A stretch of DNA of 64,000 bases from CAVRTM01 sp963724015 (lineage in GTDB: Bacteria > Actinomycetota > Actinomycetes > Actinomycetales > Dermatophilaceae). The position numbers and the translations under genes were made by a program. Each line of letters begins with the position of its first letter. Positions within the stretch are counted from its first letter, which is position 1. The notes under the pieces were generated by a model. The model was not told the DNA's origin. It worked only from the letters and a program-made list of their open reading frames with translations, and ran no database searches. Positions 1 to 8,299 of this stretch are shown here, one piece after another. The stretch is taken from assembly GCA_963724015.1 (NCBI GenBank), contig CAVRTM010000014.1:248001-312000 (forward strand), given 5' to 3'.

Positions 1-246
1 GGACGGGACGCCCTGCTGGCCGCGATCTCGGTGCTCGACGCCATGAGCGGCCAGCAGCGGCGCGAGGTCACCGACATCCGGGTGAGCACGGCCAACCTGG
101 TGACCCTGAAGCTGGGCAGGGTGACCGTGGTCTGGGGCGGCGCGTCCGAACCTCAACTCAAGGTCGAGGTCATGACCGCCCTGGCCAAGCAGAAGGGGGT
201 CCGACTGGTGGACGTCAGCGCTCCCCGGACCCCCATCACCCGATAA
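1..246 (+). CDS. ftsQ: Cell division protein FtsQ, C-terminal end (partial)
   Basis: This is the last 81 codons of a frame open from base 1 to a TAA at 244-246. The text (ISVLDAMSGQQRREV, then VVWGGASEPQLKVEVMTALAKQ) fits the periplasmic beta domain and C-terminus of actinobacterial FtsQ/DivIB, the bitopic divisome protein that bridges FtsL/FtsB and the septal synthase. The identification leans on position: it lies directly upstream of ftsZ as in other actinobacterial dcw clusters. The start, the membrane segment and the POTRA domain are outside the window. Confidence 0.85.
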   Translation, partial: GRDALLAAISVLDAMSGQQRREVTDIRVSTANLVTLKLGRVTVVWGGASEPQLKVEVMTALAKQKGVRLVDVSAPRTPITR

Positions 247-307
247 CGCGGGACGACACGCGGCGCGCCATGTTGAACCTCCGCACGGAAGGCCATACGG
301 TCATGCC

Positions 308-345
308 TTGGCACGGTTGACATAACTATAACCCTTCAGTTGACG
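308..345 (+). promoter_or_regulatory. Probable ftsZ promoter region
   Basis: The ftsQ-ftsZ gap (247-453) holds an AT-rich patch in very GC-rich DNA, with a TTGACA hexamer at 317-322 and TATAAC at 327-332. The two are too close to be one -35/-10 pair, so they may belong to overlapping promoters. A T/A-rich patch just upstream of ftsZ is common in actinobacteria. The assignment is inference from composition and position. Confidence 0.4.
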
Positions 346-453
346 TTGAGCCCTCGGGTGAGGCGGAAGGGGCGACGGGGAAGTCGCGTACGATTCCTGC
401 CAGACAGCAGTCCGCCAGCGACCCGCACCAAGTTTCAGGAGAGGCCCACAGAC

Positions 454-1741
454 GTGGCAGCACCGCAGAACTACCTGGCCGTTATCAAGGTCGTCGGCAT
501 CGGTGGAGGCGGTGTGAATGCCATCAACCGGATGATCGAGGTCGGGCTCAAGGGTGTCGAGTTCATCGCCATCAACACCGACGCGCAGGCGCTGCTGATG
601 AGCGACGCCGACGTCAAGCTCGACGTCGGCCGCGAGCTCACCCGAGGCCTCGGTGCGGGCGCCGACCCCGAGGTCGGCAAGAAGGCGGCCGAGGACCACG
701 CCGAGGAGATCGAGGAGGTCCTCAAGGGGGCCGACATGGTGTTCGTCACCGCGGGTGAGGGTGGCGGCACCGGCACCGGTGGCGCGCCCGGTCGTGGCCA
801 AGATCGCCAAGTCCATCGGCGCCCTCACCATCGGCGTCGTGACCCGCCCGTTCACCTTCGAGGGACGGCGCCGGGCCAACCAGGCCGAGTCGGGCATCAG
901 CAACCTCCGCGAGGAGGTCGACACCCTCATCATCATCCCCAACGACCGGCTGCTGTCGATCAGCGACCGGGCCGTCAGCATGCTCGACGCCTTCCGCAGC
1001 GCCGACCAGGTGCTGCTCTCCGGTGTCCAGGGCATCACCGACCTGATCACCACGCCCGGCCTGATCAACCTCGACTTCGCCGACGTCAAGTCCGTCATGC
1101 AGGGTGCCGGGTCGGCGCTCATGGGCATCGGCTCGGCCCGCGGCGACGACCGCGCGGTGCAGGCGGCCGAGCTGGCGATCTCCTCGCCGCTGCTCGAGGC
1201 GAGCATCGACGGCGCCCACGGCGTGCTGCTCTCCATCCAGGGCGGGTCCGACCTCGGCCTGTTCGAGATCAACGAGGCCGCCCGCCTGGTGCAGGAGGCG
1301 GCGCACCCCGAGGCCAACATCATCTTCGGCGCGGTCATCGACGACGCCCTCGGCGACGAGGTCCGGGTCACCGTCATCGCCGCCGGGTTCGACGGCGGCG
1401 GGCCGGTCAAGCGGGGCGACGACCGGGCCCTCGGCCAGATCGCCGGGTCGCACGGGCGCGGGCAGGCCCAGGAGCAGCCGCGTCAGCCGAGCTACCAGCA
1501 GCAGCAGCCGCGTCCGTGCCGCCGGCCCCGAGCCAGAGCCAGCAGCGCGCCCGCCCAGCAGCCGCAGCACCAGCCGCAGCAGCAGCCGGCCCCGCAGCAG
1601 CCGCAGCCGGTCCAGCAGCGCCAGCAGCCGCAGCATGCGCCCGAGCCGGCCCGTCAGCAGCAGGAGCCGGTGGCGCGCCCGCCGCGCACCGTCACCTTCG
1701 ATGACAACGACGACCTGGACGTGCCGGACTTCCTGAAGTAG
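454..1741 (+). CDS. ftsZ: Cell division GTPase FtsZ (one or more +1 breaks)
   Basis: Tubulin-like GTPase that forms the cytokinetic ring. Start is GTG 454, with AGGAGAGG at 437-444 as ribosome-binding site. The GTP-binding signature GGGTGTG lies near residue 105, the T7-loop region (NLDFADVK) near residue 205, and the conserved C-terminal peptide DDLDVPDFLK, which binds SepF and other partners, ends the protein. About 428 aa, with a Gln/Pro-rich linker at residues 340-415. The frame breaks once near 784-788 (one extra base after GGTGTGGA). Reading the linker (1510-1560) with three more removed wobble bases gives a smoother Pro/Glu/Ala/Gln linker. Downstream is a terminator hairpin. Confidence 0.97.
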
Positions 1742-1762
1742 TCCGTCACCAGCCTCGCGCGC

Positions 1763-1797
1763 CAGGGGCGGTCAGCCGATCCGGCTGACCGCCCCTG
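1763..1797 (+). terminator. Hairpin after ftsZ
   Basis: A perfect 15-bp stem (CAGGGGCGGTCAGCC at 1763-1777 paired with 1783-1797) with a 5-nt loop follows the ftsZ stop by 21 nt. There is no T-tract, as usual for intrinsic terminators in this GC range. It would separate ftsZ from pgeF transcription. Confidence 0.7.
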
Positions 1798-1822
1798 CGG
1801 CGCGTCCTGACCGCGGTGCGGT

Positions 1823-1828
1823 TAGCGT
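1823..1828 (+). promoter_or_regulatory. -10 box of a probable leaderless pgeF promoter
   Basis: TAGCGT lies 7 nt before GTG 1836, and no Shine-Dalgarno sequence lies between. The geometry places transcription start at the start codon. It independently supports the pgeF start chosen here. Confidence 0.5.
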
Positions 1829-1835
1829 GGTGCGG

Positions 1836-2597
1836 GTGTGGCGATGGCGCGAGCAGGGCCCGGTGGGCGCAGACGGCGGACCGAGCGGGGTCGACTGGGG
1901 GTTCACCGACGCGCGCGGACGGTGTCAGCCGGGCGCCGTGGGACGGCCTCAACCTCGGCGGTCACGTCGGTGACGACCCGGCCGACGTCGAGACGAACCG
2001 CGGCTCGCGTCGCCGCGGCCGTGGGCGTGCCCCGCGAGCGGCTGCTCTTCATGAACCAGTGCCACGGCGCCGACGTGCACGTGGTCGACGGACCCCTGGG
2101 CCGGCCCGGCGCCCGCGGTCGACGCGCTCGTCACGACCAGCGCCGACCTCGCCCTCGCGGTCCTGGTGGCCGACTGCACCCCGGTGCTGCTGGCCGACCC
2201 GGCCGCCGGCGTCGTCGCCGCCGTCCACGCCGGACGCCCCGGCATGACCGCGGGCATCGTGGGCCGGACCGTCGCGGTGATGCGGGGCCTCGGCGCCACG
2301 TCGATCACCGCTGCCGTCGGGCCCTCGGTCTGCGGCCGCTGCTACGAGGTGCCGCCGCAGATGCGCGAGGAAGCCGCCGCGGTGAGCGCGGTGTCCGCGA
2401 CGGTGTCGTGGACCGGGACGCCGGCGATCGACGTGGCGGCCGGCGTGGTCGACCAGCTGCGCGCCCTCGACGTGGCCGTGCGCTGGGTGCCGGGCTGCAC
2501 CCGCGAGTCACCCGACCTGTACTCCTACCGGCGGGACCGGCAGACCGGTCGCTTCGCCGGCGTCGTACGCCTGCTGCCCGGCGGGGCCGACCGGTGA
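1836..2597 (+). CDS. pgeF: PgeF/YfiH-family multicopper-oxidase-like protein (three +1 breaks)
   Basis: Polyphenol-oxidase/laccase-domain family. PgeF in other bacteria removes misincorporated L-Ser from peptidoglycan precursors, and the gene follows ftsZ in most actinobacteria. GTG 1836 gives an N-terminus starting VWRWREQGP followed by WGFTDARGG, the usual opening of the family. Active-site residues are visible: His in NQCHGADV, Cys in VADCTPVLLAD, His in AVHAGRPGM (the family usually has HAGWRG). Breaks fall near 1919, 2003 and 2109. After repair the protein is 252 aa. The stop overlaps the next start (GTGA). Confidence 0.92.
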
Positions 2598-3322
2598 GCG
2601 ACGCCGCACGGCGGGAGCGCCGGCGCGAGCTGGCCAGCCGGCTCGCGCAGGTGCGAGGCACCGCATCCGCGCGGCCTGCGGCGCGGCGGGACGGGACCGC
2701 GCCGACGTCACGCTGGTGGTGGTGACCAAGTTCTTCCCCGTCGCCGACCTCGAGCTGCTGGCCGACCTGGGGGTCGGCGACGTGGGGGAGAGCCGCGACC
2801 AGGAGGCGGCGGCCAAGGTGCGTCGAGCTGGCCCGGAGGCGACCCGCCGCGCGCTGCACCTGCACTTCATCGGGCAGGTGCAGAGCAGCAAGGCCGGCGT
2901 CGGTGGCGCGCTACGCCGACACGGTGCACTCCGTGGACCGGACCAAGGTCGTGGCCGCGCTCGACCGCGGAGCCGCCGCCGCCGGTCGACGGGTGCAGGC
3001 GCTCGTGCAGGTCAGCCTGGACGACGACCCCGGGCCGCGGCGGGGTGCGGCCGCAGCGACGTGCGCCGGCTGGCCGACGAGGTGGCGCAGGCGCCCGCAC
3101 CTGGACCTGCGCGGGGTGATGGCCGTGGCGCCGCTCGGCGCCGACCCCGCGCAGGCGTTCGCCCGCCTGCGGGAGGTGGCGGCCGGCGTCCGGGCGGACC
3201 ACCCGGAGGCCGGCTGGATCTCGGCGGGCATGAGCGGCGACCTCGAGGACGCGGTGGCGAATGGGGCGACACACCTGCGTGTCGGGACCGCAATCCTCGG
3301 ATCGCGCCCGCCGCTTCGGTAG
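2594..3322 (+). CDS. YggS/PROSC-family pyridoxal-phosphate homeostasis protein (about five +1 breaks)
   Basis: PLP-binding TIM-barrel protein without known catalysis that buffers cellular PLP. It always follows pgeF in this cluster. Conserved blocks in order: VTLVVVTKFFP (the PLP-lysine in VTK), GDVGESRDQEAAAK, LHFIGQVQSSKA, DTVHSVDR, LRGVMAVAPLG, ISAGMSGDLEDAV and the C-terminal RVGTAILG. The start GTG 2594 overlaps the pgeF stop. Breaks are near 2653 and 2661 (reading QVEARIRAAC), 2892, 3032, 3053 and 3110. All are explained by doubled synonymous third bases (GTG/GTC, GCA/GCC, GCC/GCG, GGG/GGC, CCG/CCC, CCC/CCG). Confidence 0.93.
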
Positions 3323-3391
3323 TTTCGGGGCGAAGAGCGGTGTGCACGCACCCACGACGACGAACCACGACGCAAGGACCAAGGAGCTCGG

Positions 3392-3883
3392 ATGGCTGGG
3401 GCGCTGCGCAAGACGATGGTGTACCTCGGGCTGGCCGAGGAGGACGAGCGCTACGACGCGTACGACGACTACGAGGACTACGACAAGGAGCCGGCCCGGG
3501 CGGAGCAGCCGCACGCCCGCGAGGAGCGCTCCGCCGCGGTCACGCCGCTGCCGCAGCGCACCCCGGTCGCCCGGGTGGTCCGCGACGTCGAGGTCGGCGG
3601 TCTCAACCGCATCACGACGATCCACCCGCGGACCTACAACGAGGCCAAGAACATCGGTGAGGCCTTCCGCGAGGGCACCCCGGTGATCATGAACCTCACC
3701 GACCTGGACGACGCCGACGCCAAGCGCCTGGTCGACTTCGCCGCCGGCCTGGTGTTCGGTCTGCACGGCGCCATCGAGCGGGTCACCAGCAAGGTGTTCC
3801 TGCTCTCGCCCGCCCACGTCGAGGTCACCGCCGAGGAGGCCGAGGCTCCCAAGACCGCCCGCGGCTTCTTCAACCAGAGCTGA
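3392..3883 (+). CDS. sepF: Cell division protein SepF
   Basis: FtsZ-membrane tether of actinobacteria and firmicutes. It is intact, 163 aa. The N-terminal amphipathic segment (MAGALRKTMVYLGLAEED) binds membrane. An acidic Tyr/Asp-rich linker follows (residues 20-60), then the folded FtsZ-binding domain from about residue 75 (RITTIHPRTYNEAKNIGEAFREG, then VIMNLTDLDDADAKRLVDF, then LVFGLHGAIERV). The start ATG 3392 has AAGGAG 6 nt upstream. It lies in the order ftsZ-pgeF-yggS-sepF-yggT-wag31. Confidence 0.97.
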   Translation: MAGALRKTMVYLGLAEEDERYDAYDDYEDYDKEPARAEQPHAREERSAAVTPLPQRTPVARVVRDVEVGGLNRITTIHPRTYNEAKNIGEAFREGTPVIMNLTDLDDADAKRLVDFAAGLVFGLHGAIERVTSKVFLLSPAHVEVTAEEAEAPKTARGFFNQS

Positions 3884-3941
3884 CCGCGGCCTCGGCCGCC
3901 CGCCCTCGTCCTTTCCTGCCTCCACCCGTCAGACTGAGCCC

Positions 3942-4217
3942 ATGGTCCTCCTCTCCCTGCTGCGCCTGGCGCTCTACCTCTTCTTCCTGGCCCTCATCGG
4001 TCGCCTGGTGCTGGACTGGGTGCAGGCGCTGGCCCGCGAGTGGCGCCCCAGCGGGCCGGTCCTCGTGGCGGCCGAGGCGGTCTACACCGTCACCGACCCG
4101 CCGCTGAAGTTCCTGCGCCGGCTGATCCCGCCGCTCTCCCTGGGGTCGATCCGCCTCGACCTCGCGTTCCTCGTCCTCATGCTCGGGGTGTCGATCCTGT
4201 TGAGCGTGATCCCCTGA
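3942..4217 (+). CDS. YggT-family small membrane protein
   Basis: A 91-aa protein with two hydrophobic segments (residues 3-28 and about 68-90) around a short basic/proline-containing loop (TDPPLKFLRRLIPP), the layout of the YGGT family. It sits between sepF and wag31 as in other actinobacteria, where a role in division or envelope organisation is presumed but not established. It is intact. The start ATG 3942 has no strong Shine-Dalgarno sequence. Confidence 0.9.
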   Translation: MVLLSLLRLALYLFFLALIGRLVLDWVQALAREWRPSGPVLVAAEAVYTVTDPPLKFLRRLIPPLSLGSIRLDLAFLVLMLGVSILLSVIP

Positions 4218-4218
4218 T

Positions 4219-4280
4219 GCCCGGGGCGGCACGCCGAGCGTGAGGCCCGGGGCGGCACGCGGAGCGGGCAGAGCGGCACT
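4219..4280 (+). repeat. Short GC-rich direct repeats between yggT and wag31
   Basis: GCCCGGGGCGGCACGC occurs at 4219-4234 and again at 4245-4260 (period 26), followed by two shorter copies containing GAGCGGCAC. The repeat lies wholly in the 163-bp gap before wag31. No function is evident. Confidence 0.6.
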
Positions 4281-4380
4281 CAGAGCGGCACGCCGCCGGG
4301 CGTGGACGTCCCCCCTCCGGTGAGCCGGCGTGGTTCGCTACGGTGGTCCCGTCTCTGACCGGCTCGACCGAGGTGACCAC

Positions 4381-5444
4381 ATGGCGCTCACTCCCGAGGA
4401 TGTCCTCAACAAGAACTTCACGGCGACCCAGTTCCGGCGTGGCTACGACGAGCAGGAGGTCGACGACTTCCTCGACGAGGTCGTGGCCGAGCTGCGGCGG
4501 TTGACCCAGGAGCGCGACGACCTGTCCACCCAGCTCGCCAACTGCCGCAAGGGCGACGGTGCCGGGCCGGCGACCACCGCGGGCGCCACCTCCACGAGCG
4601 CGCCGACCGTCACCGCCAAGGTCTCCGCCGGAGCGGGCGGCGACGGCGCCGAGCAGGCGCAGCGGAGGCGGCCGCGCGTGTCGCGGCGGCGCGTGCCGAG
4701 GCCGAGCAGGCGGAGAAGGACGCGGCCGAGCGCATCGCCCGGGCCCGCGACGCCGCCACCAGGGCCGAGGCCGAGTCGGCCGACCGGCTGCGGTCCACCG
4801 CCGGCGCGGAAGGCAGCCGTGGTGCGCAGGACACCGCGGGCGAGGCCGATGGCGCCGACGCGGCCGGGCTCGGAGGCGCCGCCGGTGCCGCCGGTGTCAT
4901 CGCCCTGGCCCAGAAGCTGCACGACGAGCACGTCGCCGAGGGGCAGAGCACCCGTGACCGGCTCATCGCCGAGGGGCAGGAGCACCACGACCGGGTGGTG
5001 GGCGAGGCCCAGACCAAGCACGACGAGCTCGTCGCCAGCGCCCAGCGGCGCCACGACGAGCTCCTGGAGACCGGGCAGAAGCGCCACGATGAGCTGCTGG
5101 ACACCGCCCAGCGGCAGCACGACGAGCTGATCGCCGAGGCGACCACCCGGCACGACACGATGATCCGGGAGGCCCGCGACCAGTCCACCGGCATGGTCGG
5201 CCAGGCCCAGCAGCAGAAGCAGGCGATCCTCGGCGAGCTCGGCCAGGAGCGCGACCTGCTGCAGAAGAAGATCGCCGAGCTGCGCTCGTTCGAGCGCAAC
5301 TACCGGGCCAGGCTGAAGTCCTACCTCGAGTCCCAGCTGCAGGACCTCGAGTCGGCCGGCGGTGACCAGAGCGGGCGCTCCGAGGCCTCCGAGGCCTCCC
5401 AGGCAGCCACACGGGACGAGCAGGGCGACGCCCAGCAGGGCTGA
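4381..5444 (+). CDS. wag31: DivIVA/Wag31 polar growth scaffold (two +1 breaks)
   Basis: Coiled-coil scaffold that marks curved membrane and directs polar peptidoglycan synthesis in actinobacteria. The N-terminus carries the membrane-binding DivIVA domain (MALTPEDVLNKNFTATQFR, then GYDEQEVDDFLDEVV). A low-complexity Ala/Thr/Gly linker follows, then a long Ala/Glu-rich coiled coil. Residues about 190-280 form 11-residue repeats, each with His-Asp at the same place (KHDELV, RHDELL, KHDELL-like). The frame breaks near 4659-4666; two doubled third bases (GCG/GCC and GGA/GGG) restore one frame of about 353 aa. The start ATG 4381 has GAGGTGA upstream. A 17-bp terminator stem follows. Confidence 0.96.
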
Positions 5445-5461
5445 GGTCCGCCTCGTTCCGC

Positions 5462-5501
5462 CACGCAGGGCGCCGACCCGTGCCGGTCGGCGCCCTGCGT
5501 G
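5462..5501 (+). terminator. Strong hairpin after wag31
   Basis: A perfect 17-bp stem (5462-5478 with 5485-5501; core GCAGGGCGCCGACC) with a 6-nt loop lies 17 nt after the wag31 stop. No T-run follows. It probably ends the dcw transcript. The rest of the gap to 5736 shows no gene. Confidence 0.75.
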
Positions 5502-5736
5502 CGCCCGGTGGTGGCGGCGCCGGTACGACGGCGCGGCGCCGTGACGACCGCGCGGCGGCGGCGGTACGACGAAGCGCCTGCGGGCCGCCGGCGAGCCCGC
5601 CGCGGGCGGAGGCGGCGCGAGCAGGGCGCACAACCTACGTCGTCACACCATTGAGTCGCACGGCGGATGGCTCTATCCTCGCCACCTGTCCGCGCTTCAG
5701 GGGTTGAGCGCCACGCCACTGCGGAAGGGCCACACC

Positions 5737-6549
5737 ATGCCCGTGAGCAAGCCCACCTCGACCGGCAAGGCCACGGCCTCGCGAGCGCGCAGCATGGCGG
5801 CAGAGCCCGCCCCCCGGGCGGCATCCGCCCGGCCTGCCGCCTCCCGGCGAGCGGCCCACGACGTCCCGCCGGTGGGGACCCCGGGCGCCAGCGGGGGCCC
5901 GGTGGCGGGCGTGAGCAGCACCCCCGCCAAGAAGGCGGCGCCGCAGAAGAAGGCCGCCGTTCCCCGCAAGGCCGCTTCGGCCCGCAAGGCCGCCCCCGCC
6001 CGCGAGCCCCTCCCGGCGACGTCGGCCCCTGCCCAGAGCGCGGCGCCCGTGGTCGCCCCGACGACAGCCAGGAGGTCGCCGGTGCGCCGGACCGGACGCA
6101 GCTCGGCGGCGGCCGCCAAGCCCAGCAGCGTCGACAGCCGGACGGCGACGCCCCCGAGCGAGCTCGCGGTCCGGGAGGACGAGTCTCCGTGGACGGCCGC
6201 CGAGCTGGCGGAGGTGCAGGCCGAGCTCGAGTCCGACGTGCTGCGGCTGCGCGCCGAGATCACCGTCGCCGAGCACGACCTGGCCGGGCTGATGCGCGAC
6301 GCCGGAGACGGCGCGGGTGACGACCAGGCCGACGCGGGCACCGCGACGTTCGAGCGCGAGCAGGAGATCTCGCTGGCCAACAACTCCCGCGAGATGCTCG
6401 ACCAGAGCGAGCACGCCCTGGAGCGGATCGCCCTCGGGACCTACGGCATCTGCGAGTCCTGCGCCAACCCGGTGGGCAAACTTCGCCTTCAGGCCTTCCC
6501 ACGTGCGACCCTATGCAGGTCATGCAAGCAGAAGCAGGAGCGCCGCTAA
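5737..6549 (+). CDS. DksA/TraR-family zinc-finger regulator with Lys/Ala-rich N-terminus
   Basis: Predicted RNA-polymerase secondary-channel binding protein. The C-terminal third has the coiled-coil arm (TFEREQEISLANNSREMLDQ) and a four-Cys zinc finger, CESC and CRSC separated by 17 residues, near residues 239-263. The N-terminal 150 residues are low-complexity, with AKKAAPQKKAA-type repeats and many Pro/Ser, like other actinobacterial DksA-type proteins near lspA. The start ATG 5737 has GGAAGGG at 5723-5729; an in-frame TTG 5704 is less likely. It is intact, 270 aa, next to lspA. Confidence 0.92.
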   Translation: MPVSKPTSTGKATASRARSMAAEPAPRAASARPAASRRAAHDVPPVGTPGASGGPVAGVSSTPAKKAAPQKKAAVPRKAASARKAAPAREPLPATSAPAQSAAPVVAPTTARRSPVRRTGRSSAAAAKPSSVDSRTATPPSELAVREDESPWTAAELAEVQAELESDVLRLRAEITVAEHDLAGLMRDAGDGAGDDQADAGTATFEREQEISLANNSREMLDQSEHALERIALGTYGICESCANPVGKLRLQAFPRATLCRSCKQKQERR

Positions 6550-6560
6550 TTCCTTCCCCC

Positions 6561-7157
6561 GTGCCGGACGCGTCACCGACGCCGTCCCTCCCGTCCCCCT
6601 CCACCCCGCCCGGCCGTCCGGCACGAACTCGTCGATCGCTGTTCACCGTGCTCATCGGCGCAGCGGTCACCGTCTACATCGCCGACCAGCTGACCAAGGC
6701 GTGGGCGGTCGCGGCACTGCCGCCGGAGCAGCCGCGGCACCTGGTCGGCGCGGTCCTGCAGCTGGACCTCATCCGCAACCCCGGCGCGGCGTTCTCGATC
6801 GGCACCGGCTACACGTGGGTCCTCACGCTTGTGGCCTGCAGCGTCGTCGCGGTGATCGTGGCCACGAGCAGGCGTCTGGGCAGCCTGGGGTGGGCGTGGG
6901 CCCTCGGCCTCCTGCTCGGCGGCTCCGTGGGCAACCTCACCGACCGGATGGTGCGGCCGCCGGGCCCGGGCCGCGGGCACGTCGTGGACTTCCTGCAGCT
7001 GCCGCACTGGCCGATCTTCAACCTCGCCGACTCGGCCGTCGTCTCGGCGGCCGTGCTGATCGGCTTCCTCGCGCTGCGCGGCATCGGTGTCGACGGGGCC
7101 CGCGCCCCGCAGCACGCTCCCAAGCACGGCGCGGACGGGGTGCAGCGACATGGCTGA
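6561..7157 (+). CDS. lspA: Prolipoprotein signal peptidase (LspA)
   Basis: Aspartyl protease of the inner membrane that cleaves the signal peptide of diacylated lipoproteins. Four hydrophobic segments and the family motifs are present: DQLTKAWAV at the start of helix 1, RNPGAAFS, and the two catalytic Asp in GNLTDRMVR and NLADSAVV. The start is uncertain: GTG 6561 lies just after the dksA-type stop, whereas in-frame ATG 6513 and 6519 would overlap the zinc-finger gene by about 30-37 nt; none has a good Shine-Dalgarno sequence. It is intact and overlaps the next gene by 8 nt. Confidence 0.95.
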   Translation: MPDASPTPSLPSPSTPPGRPARTRRSLFTVLIGAAVTVYIADQLTKAWAVAALPPEQPRHLVGAVLQLDLIRNPGAAFSIGTGYTWVLTLVACSVVAVIVATSRRLGSLGWAWALGLLLGGSVGNLTDRMVRPPGPGRGHVVDFLQLPHWPIFNLADSAVVSAAVLIGFLALRGIGVDGARAPQHAPKHGADGVQRHG

Positions 7158-8079
7158 CCTGCGGTCCCTGTCCGTCCCCGACGGCCTCGAGGGTGAGCGG
7201 GTCGACGCCGCGCTCGCGCGCCTGTTCGGTCTCTCCCGCACCAAGGCCGCCGACCTGGCCGCCGCCGGCGCGGTGACCCTCGACCAGCGCTCGGTCGGCA
7301 AGTCCGACCGGGTCGTGGCCGGCGCGTGGCTGGAGGTGTCCCTGCCCGACACCGGCGCTGCGGCCGGCCCCGAGCTGGTGGCGGCACCGGTGCCCGGCAT
7401 GAGGATCGTCCACGACGACGACGACCTCGTGGTCGTGGACAAGCCGGTCGGCGTGGCCGCGCACCCGAGTGTCGGGTGGACCGGTCCGACCGTCATCGGC
7501 GGCCTGGCTGCCGCGGGCTACCGCATCTCCACCTCGGGCGCCTCCGAGCGGCAGGGCATCGTGCACCGCCTCGACGTCGGCACGAGCGGCCTGATGGTCG
7601 TGGCCAAGAGCGAGCGCGCTTACACCGCGCTCAAGCGCGCCTTCAAGGAGCGCACGGTGGACAAGACCTACCACGCCCTCGTGCAGGGCCTGCCCGACCC
7701 GGTGCGCGGCACCATCGACGCGCCGATCGGGCGGCACCCCGGGCACGACTACAAGTTCGCGGTCCTCTCCGACGGCAAGCCGAGCATCACCCACTACGAG
7801 GTGGTCGAGGCCTTCCGCTCGGCCTCCCTGGTGGAGGTCCACCTCGAGACCGGGCGCACGCACCAGATCCGGGTCCACTTCTCCGCGCTGCGCCACCCCT
7901 GCGCCGGTGACCTGACCTACGGTGCCGACCCCGTGCTCGCGGCCCGGCTCGGCCTGCAGCGGCAGTGGCTGCACGCGGTGGGCCTGGCCTTCGAGCACCC
8001 CGGCACCGGCCAGCCGGTCCGGTTCGAGAGCCCCTACCCCGAGGACCTGCAGACGGCACTGGACCGCGTCAGCGCCTGA
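7150..8079 (+). CDS. RluA/RluD-family 23S rRNA pseudouridine synthase
   Basis: Converts uridines to pseudouridine in 23S rRNA; the RluD-type role is likely from position after lspA and from domain layout. An S4 RNA-binding domain (residues 1-65; LARLFGLSRTKAADLAA) precedes the catalytic domain with motif GIVHRLDVGTSGLMV, whose Asp near residue 140 is the nucleophile. LETGRTHQIRVHFSA is motif II/III. It is intact, 309 aa. ATG 7150 overlaps the lspA stop. Confidence 0.93.
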   Translation: MADLRSLSVPDGLEGERVDAALARLFGLSRTKAADLAAAGAVTLDQRSVGKSDRVVAGAWLEVSLPDTGAAAGPELVAAPVPGMRIVHDDDDLVVVDKPVGVAAHPSVGWTGPTVIGGLAAAGYRISTSGASERQGIVHRLDVGTSGLMVVAKSERAYTALKRAFKERTVDKTYHALVQGLPDPVRGTIDAPIGRHPGHDYKFAVLSDGKPSITHYEVVEAFRSASLVEVHLETGRTHQIRVHFSALRHPCAGDLTYGADPVLAARLGLQRQWLHAVGLAFEHPGTGQPVRFESPYPEDLQTALDRVSA

Positions 8080-8111
8080 CCGCGGCCCCCGCACGGCGCG
8101 TCGCTGCGGCG

Positions 8112-8240
8112 CCGCCGTACGGGGCCCAAGAACGTGCTGTCCACGGCGGTCGCCGCGTGCCGTACGGCGCGACTGGGGCGCGTCGTACGGCGCCATACGG
8201 GTGCGTCGCAGGAGGGCACGGCGCACGTCGTACGGCGACA
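8112..8240 (+). repeat. Cluster of CGTACG palindromes upstream of dnaE
   Basis: In the 220-bp gap between the pseudouridine synthase and dnaE, CGTACG occurs four times (around 8116, 8161, 8184 and 8229), each flanked by G/C to give (C/T)CGTACGG, plus one ATACGG variant at 8195. Spacing is about 45, 23 and 45 bp. No coding frame is convincing here. Confidence 0.6.
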
Positions 8241-8285
8241 CGCGACGACACGCGCGGCCGCTCACGGGCTGTCGGAGCCCGGGCT

Positions 8286-8291
8286 TAGACT
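8286..8291 (+). promoter_or_regulatory. -10 box of a probable leaderless dnaE promoter
   Basis: TAGACT ends 8 nt before ATG 8300, and the intervening CCTTCTCG has no ribosome-binding site. Geometry suggests transcription starts at or next to the start codon. Confidence 0.45.
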
Positions 8292-8299
8292 CCTTCTCG

